64,000 nt of DNA from Lutibacter sp. A80 (GTDB taxonomy: Bacteria; Bacteroidota; Bacteroidia; Flavobacteriales; Flavobacteriaceae): positions 1-64,000 of the forward strand of contig NZ_CP092480.1 in the NCBI RefSeq assembly GCF_022429645.1. Direction: 5' to 3'. A program made the position numbers and the translations under genes. Positions within the stretch are counted from its first letter, which is position 1. Every line of letters starts with the position of its first letter. The notes beneath the pieces are model-generated. The model was not told where the DNA came from and did no database searches. It saw only the letters and a list, made by a program, of their open reading frames with translations. Below are positions 39,870 to 49,144 of the stretch, one piece after another.

Positions 39870-40010
39870 AAGCTCTACAATTGCTATGAAAGACTTTTCA
39901 GTTTTTTTTCATTAGAAACTCCGCTAAAAGCGGGCGCAATGATAAATATCTTAAGAGCATCTGGCTATAATTTAAAAATTTCAATTGCTGAGGTTATAGA
40001 TAAAAGTTGA
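39870..40010 (+). pseudogene. Possible gene remnant of unknown family
   Basis: Open stretch of 46 codons without an ATG, ending at TGA. The tail LKAGAMINILRASGYNLKIS has ordinary protein composition, unlike the surrounding frames. I do not recognise the family. It could be the end of a deleted gene or chance. Confidence 0.25.
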
Positions 40011-40168
40011 GATAAAGTATATCTATATGAAATAAGAAAACTATTATTTTGCCAAAATTTTAAAAGGAAACATTTTTTTATTAACACAATTATTTCAGAT
40101 AGTAAAACATTGTATATGATAGATACTAAAATTTAATATCATAATATTAGCAAATAAACCAATTAAGT

Positions 40169-40537
40169 ATGAGCAAAGAAAAACTAATAAATATTATTGC
40201 GGCACCTATTAGCGAATTAAAAAAGTTGAAAATAGGGATAATGGTTAGAGCAACATTACCCCTAATTCTTAAATTGGAATTAATAACAGATCTTGAAATT
40301 GAAAGATTGCAAAAGTCAGATTATAGCAAAATGACATTCGACTTAAATTATCCTGTTCTTAAAAAAGTAGATGAAAAAATATCGATAGTTGAGAATAGAA
40401 CAATAGGTAAATATACCAGGTATTATGCAAAGCCTCAAAAAAATAAGAATTCACATTATTTAATAACAAGCGAATGGTATGATCTAAATCAAGAGGATTA
40501 TATTAGATGGTTAAAAAGGAAAGTAAAAACGGATTAA
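40169..40537 (+). CDS. Unknown 122-aa protein preceding the McrBC-like genes
   Basis: Not recognised. 122 aa, basic, no signal or membrane segment. The N-terminal half is helical (IIAAPISELKKLKIGIMVRA). The C-terminal half (about 52-118) is a compact pattern with RYYAKPQKNKNSHYLITSEW and a final YIRWLKRK, which could be a small winged-helix or beta-rich module. It lies 68 bp upstream of the McrB-like gene on the same strand, so it may be a component or regulator of that locus. No function is claimed. Confidence 0.7.
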   Translation: MSKEKLINIIAAPISELKKLKIGIMVRATLPLILKLELITDLEIERLQKSDYSKMTFDLNYPVLKKVDEKISIVENRTIGKYTRYYAKPQKNKNSHYLITSEWYDLNQEDYIRWLKRKVKTD

Positions 40538-40605
40538 AGAATTATATAGCCATCTAGATAAATAAAAAGTATTAATTTTATAATAAAATAAAGAGTAATC
40601 TTCCT

Positions 40606-43302
40606 ATGTTTATTGACCCAAATAACCTTTATTCAGAGTATAATAATTCTAATATAAAAGATGAAGTTAAAGATGCTGCAAATTTCTTTTTAGAAATTTT
40701 TAAATATAATAAGATTTTTAATATTGAATTAAAGAATAAAGGAGATAAGATTGATATTCAAATATCTTTAAACGATGAACGTTGGTATGATATTTTTGGA
40801 CATCGAACAACACATCCTTTTTCTTTACTTGTAGGAGTAAATTCCATGACATTTTATTTTAGAATTAATCATGTTTTTTTTAACGATGGTAGTTCTGATT
40901 TGGCTATTATAAAATCTAAAACTAAAAAACTAGGAGGGGAAAGCTTTCTAAGGTTATATAATATTGAGGATACAATAAAAATGATCGATTTTGTATTTAA
41001 TCAAAAAATGGGTTTGAAAACACCGTTGAATGTTCAATCTAATCGAATAGAAACGAAAGGTTTAAAAATAAAAAATATGCTATTTAATAAAGTGACTCTT
41101 GAAAATATAAAAACCGCAGTTAAGGAATTTAATGAAAAAGGAACTCCTGAAGGGTTTAGCACCTCCAAATATTATGATATAAAAATTGAAGGCGTTTTGT
41201 ACCCGCCAAAACCCATTATGGCCATTGCCAATTATTATGCTACGGGTAAAGAAATTGAAAATTATTTTCCAGGAGGTATAAATACGCCGTGTTTTAAAGC
41301 TTATGAACGATTAGGAATTGAAATAGTAACTAAGTCAAATAAAATGGATTCATTAAATATTTTTCAAATTATAGTTTCAAAAGGTCATTCTGATAAAGCC
41401 GGAAACTATTTAATTGCTAAAATGCAAATTATAGAAAATGGTTATTTATTATTGAAAGGATCTTATATTTTTAAAGAACCTAAGCCAAGTTTTTTAATTC
41501 ATTCATATTTTAAGCTTATTTCTAGTTTTTTAAATGATAAGTATGTAAATGATACTTCATTTGGTGAATTTTATGTATTAAAAAAAGATATTTTATTCAA
41601 TTCACCTTCTGCAGCTGCTTCAATGGTGTTAAATAGAGCAGCAAATGGACCAAATGAATGGAAGACTATAGGAGGTGTTACTCTCAGGGAATGTGAGAAA
41701 AAGTTTAATTTTAGTGAAATTGTAGGGAAATTTTTAAAACAAGCAAAAACAACCAATCTAAAAACAAAAAGTTATCCTAAAATTTATAGTGAATTTAAAG
41801 TTAAAGTAAGTTTTGGAGCTGGAAATCAAGCCAAAATTCCTTGGATTGCATTGTTAAAAGAGCCTAATGAAGTTACAGAAGGTATTTATCCTGTTTATCT
41901 TTATTTTAAAAGTATAGAAAAATTAATATTAGCGTATGGATTAAGTGAAACAACAAATCCAGTAGCTCAATGGAATATTGATAACCCAGTTACTATAACT
42001 AATTTTTTTTACAAAAATAACTTAGGGAAACCGGATAGGTATGGCAGTTCTTTTATCTACAAGGTTTATGATGTAAATAATTTGCCTGATGAAATGATTT
42101 TAAATGATGAGTTGGATATGCTTTTAGATTTTTATAAAAATCAAGAAACTCCTATTATAGATACTGAAATTGAGAATTTAATTGAACAAGAAGATTTTCA
42201 ATTGTCAAAATTTATTGAAGATACAAAAGCATCAGGCTTGCTATTCACAGATACATTGTTAACACGCTTCGTAAGCTCACTAATTACAAAGCCATTTGTA
42301 TTGTTGAGTGGATTATCGGGATCAGGTAAAACAAAATTAGCACAAACCTTTGCAAAATGGGTATGCGAAACTGATAAACAATATTGTGTGGTACCCGTTG
42401 GAGCAGATTGGACCAATAGAGAACCCTTATTAGGGTATGAAAACGCATTGAATAATGAAGAATATATTTTACCAGAAAATGGTGCTTTACAGCTAGTTAT
42501 CAATGCTGATCAAAACTTAAATAAACCTCATTTTTTGATTTTGGATGAAATGAATTTAAGTCATGTGGAACGTTATTTTGCGGACTTTTTAAGTGTTATG
42601 GAATCCAAAGAAAAATTTAAACTTCACAGCGATCTTGGAGCTGTTAAATCAACAGTACCTTCAGAACTCAGCTGGCCAAAAAATTTATTTGTAATTGGTA
42701 CCGTAAATATTGATGAGACTACTTATATGTTTAGTCCGAAAGTATTGGATAGAGCCAATGTTATTGAGTTTAGAGTTCAAGAGGAAGAAATAGCTACTTT
42801 TTTAAATGCGCCAAACGATATTAATTTCACTAAACTAATTGGAAATGGAAGTACTATGGCGGTGGACTTTATTAAAATGGCAAGCAATGGAACCAATGAT
42901 ACTATTTCTCCAGAATTGAATGAAACCTTAGTCAAGTTTTTTACTCAGTTAAAGAAAACAGGTGCTGAATTTGGGTATAGAACAGCAATGGAAATTCATC
43001 GCTTATTTCATCAATTAGAGGTGGTAAATTCAGAATTAACAACCAATCAAAAAATAGACATTGCCATTATGCAAAAGCTATTGCCTAAGTTGCATGGCTC
43101 AAGAAGGAAACTGTGTCCAGTGTTAGAGAATTTGGGAGATTTATGCGTGCAGGAAATAGATGTTAAAAAAGAGTTTTTTGAAAACAATGAAGAGCTAAAT
43201 TTTGAAATAGATAACATTAGATATCCATTGTCTCTTGAAAAGATAACTAGAATGTACAAAGGAGCCATAGATAACGGATTTGCAAGTTACGCTGAAGCAT
43301 AG
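40606..43302 (+). CDS. McrB-like AAA+ GTPase with multi-domain sensor region
   Basis: 898 aa motor of a type IV (modification-dependent) restriction system. Order: an unrecognised N-terminal domain (1-140); a ScoMcrA-type head-like domain (about 163-239, YDIKIEGVLYPPKPIMAIAN); a DUF4357-like module (about 331-361, SPSAAASMVLNRAANGPNEW); an MrcB_N/DUF3578-like domain (about 388-500, VSFGAGNQAKIPWIALL); and the AAA+ domain with Walker A GLSGSGKT (569-576), Walker B LILDEMN (Asp647-Glu648) and NIDETTYMFSPKVLDRAN with Arg716. In McrB the N-terminal part reads modified DNA and the ring drives the nuclease. The nuclease gene follows after 3 bp. Confidence 0.88.
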   Translation: MFIDPNNLYSEYNNSNIKDEVKDAANFFLEIFKYNKIFNIELKNKGDKIDIQISLNDERWYDIFGHRTTHPFSLLVGVNSMTFYFRINHVFFNDGSSDLAIIKSKTKKLGGESFLRLYNIEDTIKMIDFVFNQKMGLKTPLNVQSNRIETKGLKIKNMLFNKVTLENIKTAVKEFNEKGTPEGFSTSKYYDIKIEGVLYPPKPIMAIANYYATGKEIENYFPGGINTPCFKAYERLGIEIVTKSNKMDSLNIFQIIVSKGHSDKAGNYLIAKMQIIENGYLLLKGSYIFKEPKPSFLIHSYFKLISSFLNDKYVNDTSFGEFYVLKKDILFNSPSAAASMVLNRAANGPNEWKTIGGVTLRECEKKFNFSEIVGKFLKQAKTTNLKTKSYPKIYSEFKVKVSFGAGNQAKIPWIALLKEPNEVTEGIYPVYLYFKSIEKLILAYGLSETTNPVAQWNIDNPVTITNFFYKNNLGKPDRYGSSFIYKVYDVNNLPDEMILNDELDMLLDFYKNQETPIIDTEIENLIEQEDFQLSKFIEDTKASGLLFTDTLLTRFVSSLITKPFVLLSGLSGSGKTKLAQTFAKWVCETDKQYCVVPVGADWTNREPLLGYENALNNEEYILPENGALQLVINADQNLNKPHFLILDEMNLSHVERYFADFLSVMESKEKFKLHSDLGAVKSTVPSELSWPKNLFVIGTVNIDETTYMFSPKVLDRANVIEFRVQEEEIATFLNAPNDINFTKLIGNGSTMAVDFIKMASNGTNDTISPELNETLVKFFTQLKKTGAEFGYRTAMEIHRLFHQLEVVNSELTTNQKIDIAIMQKLLPKLHGSRRKLCPVLENLGDLCVQEIDVKKEFFENNEELNFEIDNIRYPLSLEKITRMYKGAIDNGFASYAEA

Positions 43303-43305
43303 AAT

Positions 43306-45582
43306 ATGATAGGGAAAAGTTCCATTGTAATAGCATTAGATAATCTTAAAGAAGATTTAAAACTTTTTATAGATGATAGGAAGCACAATACTTTGTTTCA
43401 TAGGGAAGATGCAATTCAAAATAATGAAGCACCTTATCAACTACAAGAAGGTAATTTTTACGATTATGAGTTTAGCAATCCAGACTATTTTTTTCAACGA
43501 AGTGAGATTGTTCAACCACATCGTCGAAAAAGGTATTCAGGGCAAATAGCACCAAATATTTATGTGGGAACCTTAACCCTTGAAATTTATAAAGAGGGAA
43601 TTGATAAGCCAATAGGAGAATTAAAACTAGAAGTACAATCCATAAAGGCTACATATCGTGAAGATTATAGGTATATGCTGGAGAGTATCACCGAAAAATG
43701 TACCGATTTAATCCTACAATCAAACGCCCCAGTAAGCCATTCTTTTGAAACAGATTACAATACTGATAGTAAAACATTATACCAACGCTTTGCTTTCATA
43801 AAATCCATAATTCAATCAGATGATTTTGATGAAGCAATTCACAGAATAATCACATCTCCAACAACAATTTGGAAGGAAAAAGAAGAGCTAGTAGATGTTA
43901 GAAAAATTAAGCGTTTTAATGTGTCTACTGTAAAACAATTGTTAAATGCATCGAATAGATTACCTCTTGGTTCAGAACATCCATTAACTAAAAGAGGTCT
44001 TACTACTGTTGCAGGAAAAATAAATTCCAATAAAAAAATAGAAAATGTAGATACTTCTGAAAATAGGTTTATCAAACACGCATTGAAGATTTTTTTGAAG
44101 TTTTGTATAGATATTCAAAAACATAAGAATGCAACAGAAAGGTTACAAAAAGAAGCAGGATCAGTTGTTTATATGTTGGAAAGTCATTTACAACATAGTT
44201 TATTTAAACAAATATCCAGACCTGATACCTTAAAATTAAACAGTCCAATTCTTCAAAGAAAAGAAGGATATCGAGAAGTGTTAAAAGTATGGTTAATGTT
44301 CGATTTGGCAGCTAAATTAATTTGGGAAGGTGGTGATGATATTTATAGTGGAGGTAAAAAAGATATTGCGACTTTATATGAATATTGGCTGTTTTTCACC
44401 CTTCTTGATTTGTTTAAAAAGAAGTTTGAAATAGCTCCCAAGGCTTTAGAAAAGTTGACAAATTTCGATTCAAAAACCAAGAATTTAAACCTGCAATTGA
44501 AACAAGGTAAATTTACAGCACTTCAAGGGGTTTTTAAATCACATTCGCGGTGCCTTAATGTAAAATTTAATTATAACAGAAGTTTCTCAGGATCATCAAT
44601 ATATCCAAATTCAGGAAGCTGGACTACTGCAATGCGGCCAGATTACACACTTTCATTTTGGCCCAAAGAAATAAAAGAAAAAGTAGCAGAAGAAACAGAG
44701 CAAATAGTGCACATTCATTTTGATGCCAAATACAAAGTGAATGAGATTAAGGAAATTGTTGGTGATAATTTAAAAACAAATGAAGAAGAGATCTCAGAAG
44801 AAAAGCTAGAACATAAAAAAGGCATTTACAAAAATGCTGATTTACTAAAAATGCACGCTTATAAAGATGCAATAAGAAGAACGGGAGGAGCGTATGTGTT
44901 ATATCCAGGAACTGAACAAACAACAAAGATGGGGTTTCACGAGATTTTACCGGGTCTAGGTGCATTTTCTGTAAAACCTTCTAAAACAAATGTGGAAACA
45001 AGCCATCTTGAAGCATTCATAGATAAAGTAATTGCGCATTTTGTCAATAGAGCCACTCAACGTGAAAATCTCGCTGTAAAATCATATGATATTCATAAAA
45101 CAGCCATTATAAATAAACTGAAAGAACCAATACCAGAATATCTAAATAACAAAAAGTTGATTCCAGATGAAACGTCTATTTTGATTGGGTATTACAATTC
45201 AGAAGAACAGTTTAATTGGATAAATACAAAGAAGTTATATAATTTTAGAATGGGAAGTACTTCAGGATCTTTAATATTAGATAAAGAAACAGTAGATGCA
45301 AAATTTTTATTACTACATGGAAGAGGGGCGCAACATTCAAATGAATTATGGAAAATTATAAGTAAAGGTCCTAAAGTGTATTCTAAAGAGAATTTGATTT
45401 CAAAAGGTTATTTAAACCCTTCTTCCGATCATTATTTAGTTATTGAAATTGAAAAAGTTGATTTACAGAAATTTGGAAACAGAAAATGGAATTTTAAAAA
45501 TCTCAAAAATTATAAAAAAGGAAGGGCTTCATCTTTACCTTTTACTTGTACATTAACCGAATTGATGCAAAACGCTATTTAA
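43306..45582 (+). CDS. McrC-like DUF2357/PD-(D/E)XK nuclease with extra C-terminal domain
   Basis: 758 aa partner of the McrB-like motor. An N-terminal DUF2357-type region (about 1-300) precedes a PD-(D/E)XK nuclease core: ATLYEYWLFF with Glu359, then HIHFDAKYKV with Asp473 and Lys475. The helix ENRFIKHALKIFLKF (about 248-262) is typical of these McrC relatives. A further domain of about 135 aa (623-758, ILIGYYNSEEQF ... FRMGSTSGSL) has a beta-rich look reminiscent of PUA/EVE-like readers, an unproven idea. It is probably translated together with the motor gene; neither has frameshifts. Confidence 0.87.
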   Translation: MIGKSSIVIALDNLKEDLKLFIDDRKHNTLFHREDAIQNNEAPYQLQEGNFYDYEFSNPDYFFQRSEIVQPHRRKRYSGQIAPNIYVGTLTLEIYKEGIDKPIGELKLEVQSIKATYREDYRYMLESITEKCTDLILQSNAPVSHSFETDYNTDSKTLYQRFAFIKSIIQSDDFDEAIHRIITSPTTIWKEKEELVDVRKIKRFNVSTVKQLLNASNRLPLGSEHPLTKRGLTTVAGKINSNKKIENVDTSENRFIKHALKIFLKFCIDIQKHKNATERLQKEAGSVVYMLESHLQHSLFKQISRPDTLKLNSPILQRKEGYREVLKVWLMFDLAAKLIWEGGDDIYSGGKKDIATLYEYWLFFTLLDLFKKKFEIAPKALEKLTNFDSKTKNLNLQLKQGKFTALQGVFKSHSRCLNVKFNYNRSFSGSSIYPNSGSWTTAMRPDYTLSFWPKEIKEKVAEETEQIVHIHFDAKYKVNEIKEIVGDNLKTNEEEISEEKLEHKKGIYKNADLLKMHAYKDAIRRTGGAYVLYPGTEQTTKMGFHEILPGLGAFSVKPSKTNVETSHLEAFIDKVIAHFVNRATQRENLAVKSYDIHKTAIINKLKEPIPEYLNNKKLIPDETSILIGYYNSEEQFNWINTKKLYNFRMGSTSGSLILDKETVDAKFLLLHGRGAQHSNELWKIISKGPKVYSKENLISKGYLNPSSDHYLVIEIEKVDLQKFGNRKWNFKNLKNYKKGRASSLPFTCTLTELMQNAI

Positions 45583-45796
45583 TAAATTACAGTTTACAAT
45601 TCATTACATAAAAATGTTTAGTGAACATTTTAACAATTAAGCAAACTGAGAGTAGGTATATAAATCGAGGTTATTTATTTATAGAATAAAGTCAATTTCA
45701 CTTCATTTTTAAAAGTTAACCAACCTAAATTTAACATATTGGCAACTTTTTAATAATCAATCTATTTTTTAACTTTATATATTAATTCAATTCAAA

Positions 45797-46084
45797 ATGA
45801 TTGGAGCAACAATAGGAGATATTGTCGGATGATTCTACGAGTTCAACAATTACAAAAGTAAAGAATTTAAACTATTTCAAGAGAAAAGCACATTTACAGA
45901 CGATACAGTAATGACAGTTATTATTGCAGACTTTCTATGTTGTGGACACAGGAATCTTGGTCCAGCAAGATGCATTTCATATCTACATAAATGCTATAAG
46001 AAATTTCCAAAAGAATCTTACGGTGCTAAGTTTATACAATGGATAAAACAGTTTGCTAAAATATCAATAAATATAGTTGAATAG
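45797..46084 (+). pseudogene. Broken ADP-ribosylglycohydrolase (DraG family) gene
   Basis: The reading MIGATIGDIVG-stop-FYEF, then FTDDTVMTVIIADFLCCG, is the N-terminal signature of ADP-ribosylglycohydrolases, including the TDDT metal-binding motif. A TGA interrupts codon 12 (45830-45832) where the family has a serine or similar residue. The frame ends at 46082 after about 95 codons, whereas family members have about 250-300. Downstream DNA shows no continuation, so the 3' part is deleted. It sits between the McrBC-like locus and the sensor kinase. Confidence 0.8.
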
Positions 46085-46447
46085 ACAGTTTTAAAAATAC
46101 CAAGCAATATTTAAGGCAAGTACTAATATAAATGTTTCTATCTAAAGATGAAATTATTAAAACTCTTAAAATTATTGCAAAAAGGTAAAAAAAGAGAAGT
46201 GGAACTTAAAACCAAATTAAAATAAGCCCAATGCTTTTATTAATAAATTAAAGTGTAAAATAGTACCTCCTTTAGTAGTATTCCATTTAGTTGTAATGCT
46301 TTATGGGTTATTTTATATAAAAGCTAGATAATTCAATAATAAATAGATAGCTGTAAATCTAGTAATTTTATGTAAAAGTTATTTTAATAAGTCCAAAGCA
46401 AAAAAAAATGTGAAAGTTTTAAAAAAAAACTGTAATTTAGTAGGGCA
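46085..46447. other. Non-coding remnant region, 363 bp
   Basis: No gene visible between the truncated glycohydrolase and the sensor kinase. Short open stretches (for example around 46132-46186) are too short and compositionally biased to call. Confidence 0.5.
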
Positions 46448-49132
46448 ATGAAAAATTGGACCCTAGTATTTTTTATTTTTATCTTAAATTTATCGTTTGA
46501 TATATCTGCTCAGGAAAACAAAAATGTTTTGCTTATCAGTTCGTATAATTCTAGATTTCCAACTTATTTTGAACAAATAAACGGTATTAAATCAATTTTA
46601 GATACAACAGATGTAAATCTTGATGTTGAGTTTATGGACAGCAAAAGATTTATTTCTCCTGAAATATATAATTTATTCTATAAATCATTAAAAAGCAAGC
46701 TAGCAAATAGTCAAAAATATGATGCCATACTTACTGCCGATGATGATGCTTTTAATTTTGTATTGCAATACCAAGATGAGTTGTTTAAAAATATACCAAT
46801 AATTTTTTTTGGTGTAAATGATATTGAAAAAGCATTAAAACAAAATTCTAATCCTAATGTAACAGGTGTTGTTGAAGCTGTTTCAATGAAAGAGACGATT
46901 GAACTTATGGTAAATCTTTTTCCTGAAACAGGAAGTGTATATTGTATAAGCGATGGCACTAGTAGTGGTTTGGCCGATTTAGAACAGTATCGAGAAATAT
47001 CAAAGCAGCTTCCAGAAACAGCGTTTAAAGAGGTTAACCTTTCACAACTCTCTTTCTCCGAATATAAAGTTAAAATAAAAACAATTCCTTCTAGCGCTCC
47101 AGTATTACTCCTTTCTAGTTATCGCGATAAAATGCATAAAACTACTGATTTTGACCATGTTATGAGTTTACTTCAGGAAAATCTTGATGCACCACTTTTC
47201 CATTTATGGGAACATGGAATGGGTAATGGTGTTTTTGGGGGAAAACTTATTTCGCATTTTGAGCAAGGTAAAATAGCTGCAGAAATGGTTTATAGCATAC
47301 TTTTTAACAAATCTGTATCTAAAATTAAGATTGTAACCAAAAGTCCAAATATTTTAATGTTTGACTACAATCAACTAAATAAACATAATATTGAATTAAA
47401 CAAGCTTCCTAATAACGCTATTATTCTTAATAAGCCTATTACTTTTTGGGAAAAACATAAACTGTTAATTGTTCCTTCTCTAATAGTTTTATTAGCATTG
47501 TTAATATTAATTTTAGTTTTATCGGGTAATATTATTAAACGAAAAAAAATAGAATACCAACTTAAAATACAAAATAAAGATATTTTAAAATTAAACAGTA
47601 ATTTATTGTTGGCTAAGCAAAAAGCTGAAGAAGGTGAAGAAAAATTCAAACAGCTTTTTTACGATCATACAGCGGTTAAGTTATTAATATGTGCTGAAAC
47701 CGGACAGATTTTTGATGCGAATCCGGCTGCAGCTGAATTTTATGGGTGGAGTTTACAAAAACTTTGCCAAATGAATATTGGTGATATTAATACATTGTCT
47801 TTTTCGGAAATTGAAAAGATAATACCTTTGACCAACAAAAACAGAAAAGTTCATTATGAGTTTAAACACAGAAAGGCCGATGGTACTATTGCCGATGTGG
47901 AAGTTTTTTCTAGTAGTGTTAATATTTCAGAGAAAATTTACCTGTATTCAATTGTTCATGATGTAAGTGAAAAGAAAAAACAAGAGCATAGAATCAGTTT
48001 ATTGAGTCGTTCGATTGAACAAAGTCCTATTGCAATTGTAGTTAGCGATAAAAAAGGAATTATTGAATATGTGAACCCGGCTTTTACTAAAATAACGGGT
48101 TATTCGTATAATGAAGCTATTGGTAAAAATCCACGAATCCTTAAATCTAAAAAAACTTCAAAGAAAGTACATCAAGAACTTTGGAATACTATAAACTCGG
48201 GGAATACTTGGCAAGGAGAAATTCAAAATAAAAAAGCAAATGGAGATTCTTATTGGGTGAGTATGGCTATTTCACCCATTTATGAAAATAATGAATTGAC
48301 AAATTTTGTAGCGGTTAGCGAAGATATTACGGAAAAAAGAAAAACTTTTGAGGATTTAGTGAAAGCCAAAGAAAAAGCACAAGAAAGCGATCAATTAAAA
48401 TCAGCTTTCCTTGCCAATATGAGTCACGAAATTCGTACTCCTATGAATGGTATTTTGGGTTTTGCAGGGTTGCTTAAGGAACGAGAATTATCTGGTGAAA
48501 AACAAAAGAAATATATTGAAATTATTGAAAAAAGTGGCGATCGTATGCTTAATATTATCAATGATATTATTAATATTTCTAAGATAGAATCAGGAATAAT
48601 GGATGTTCACTTTTCAGAAACAAATATTAATAATCAGTTGCAATTTGTTTACGATTCTTTAAAGCTTGAAGCTGGCCGTAAAAACCTTCAACTATCATTT
48701 ACTTGTGCATTCTCGGAAAAGGATGCAGTTATTAAAACGGATAGTGAAAAGTTTTATGGCATACTTTCAAATCTTGTAAAAAATGCTATAAAATATACAC
48801 TTAAAGGAACAATAGAATTTGGATATGATTATAAAGGAGGAGCAGAAATTTTATTTTATGTAAAAGATACTGGGGTAGGTATTTCAAAAGAACAAATAGA
48901 CACTGTTTTTGAACGTTTTATTCAGGCTGATATTACAGATACAATGGCACACCAAGGAGCAGGACTAGGATTGGCTATTTCAAAAGCCTATGTTGAAATG
49001 CTGGGTGGTAAAATATGGGTAGAGAGTACTATATATATTGGTTCAACTTTCTTTTTTACAATTCCCTGGAATATGAATTCACAAGTAGGAATTAATAACC
49101 CTGATGAAAATTTATTTAAAAATATTGGTTAA
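46448..49132 (+). CDS. Sensor histidine kinase with periplasmic ABC-substrate-binding-like domain
   Basis: 894 aa. Signal peptide (about 1-21), a periplasmic domain like ABC transporter substrate-binding proteins of the PF04392 type (about 25-325, DDDAFNFVLQ, IIFFGVNDIE), one membrane helix (about 337-360), two PAS domains (about 400-515 and 525-635), a HisKA domain with the phosphorylated histidine in NMSHEIRTPMNG (His660), and an HATPase domain with NLVKNAIKYT, DTGVGI and GAGLGLAI (about 770-870). It ends after the ATPase domain, without receiver or HPt. No response regulator is adjacent, so its partner is elsewhere. The ligand is unknown. Confidence 0.92.
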   Translation: MKNWTLVFFIFILNLSFDISAQENKNVLLISSYNSRFPTYFEQINGIKSILDTTDVNLDVEFMDSKRFISPEIYNLFYKSLKSKLANSQKYDAILTADDDAFNFVLQYQDELFKNIPIIFFGVNDIEKALKQNSNPNVTGVVEAVSMKETIELMVNLFPETGSVYCISDGTSSGLADLEQYREISKQLPETAFKEVNLSQLSFSEYKVKIKTIPSSAPVLLLSSYRDKMHKTTDFDHVMSLLQENLDAPLFHLWEHGMGNGVFGGKLISHFEQGKIAAEMVYSILFNKSVSKIKIVTKSPNILMFDYNQLNKHNIELNKLPNNAIILNKPITFWEKHKLLIVPSLIVLLALLILILVLSGNIIKRKKIEYQLKIQNKDILKLNSNLLLAKQKAEEGEEKFKQLFYDHTAVKLLICAETGQIFDANPAAAEFYGWSLQKLCQMNIGDINTLSFSEIEKIIPLTNKNRKVHYEFKHRKADGTIADVEVFSSSVNISEKIYLYSIVHDVSEKKKQEHRISLLSRSIEQSPIAIVVSDKKGIIEYVNPAFTKITGYSYNEAIGKNPRILKSKKTSKKVHQELWNTINSGNTWQGEIQNKKANGDSYWVSMAISPIYENNELTNFVAVSEDITEKRKTFEDLVKAKEKAQESDQLKSAFLANMSHEIRTPMNGILGFAGLLKERELSGEKQKKYIEIIEKSGDRMLNIINDIINISKIESGIMDVHFSETNINNQLQFVYDSLKLEAGRKNLQLSFTCAFSEKDAVIKTDSEKFYGILSNLVKNAIKYTLKGTIEFGYDYKGGAEILFYVKDTGVGISKEQIDTVFERFIQADITDTMAHQGAGLGLAISKAYVEMLGGKIWVESTIYIGSTFFFTIPWNMNSQVGINNPDENLFKNIG

Positions 49133-49144
49133 GGTTTAATAAAA

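Larger units (their letters stand above)
39183..40168. other. Non-coding or decayed region, 986 bp
   Basis: No intact gene. It holds a short motif at 39329-39352 resembling a dispersed intergenic repeat and a 46-codon open stretch at 39870-40010 that looks protein-like but has no start. The rest is AT-rich with scattered stops in all frames, consistent with decayed accessory DNA. Confidence 0.55.

Noticed and set aside
37876-45582. Integrative element with att repeats of tRNA-Arg
   Set aside because: No integrase gene and no repeated tRNA 3' end were found, so no integrative element is annotated.
46448-49132. Hybrid sensor kinase with receiver domain
   Set aside because: The protein ends shortly after the HATPase G2 box; no receiver or HPt sequence follows.
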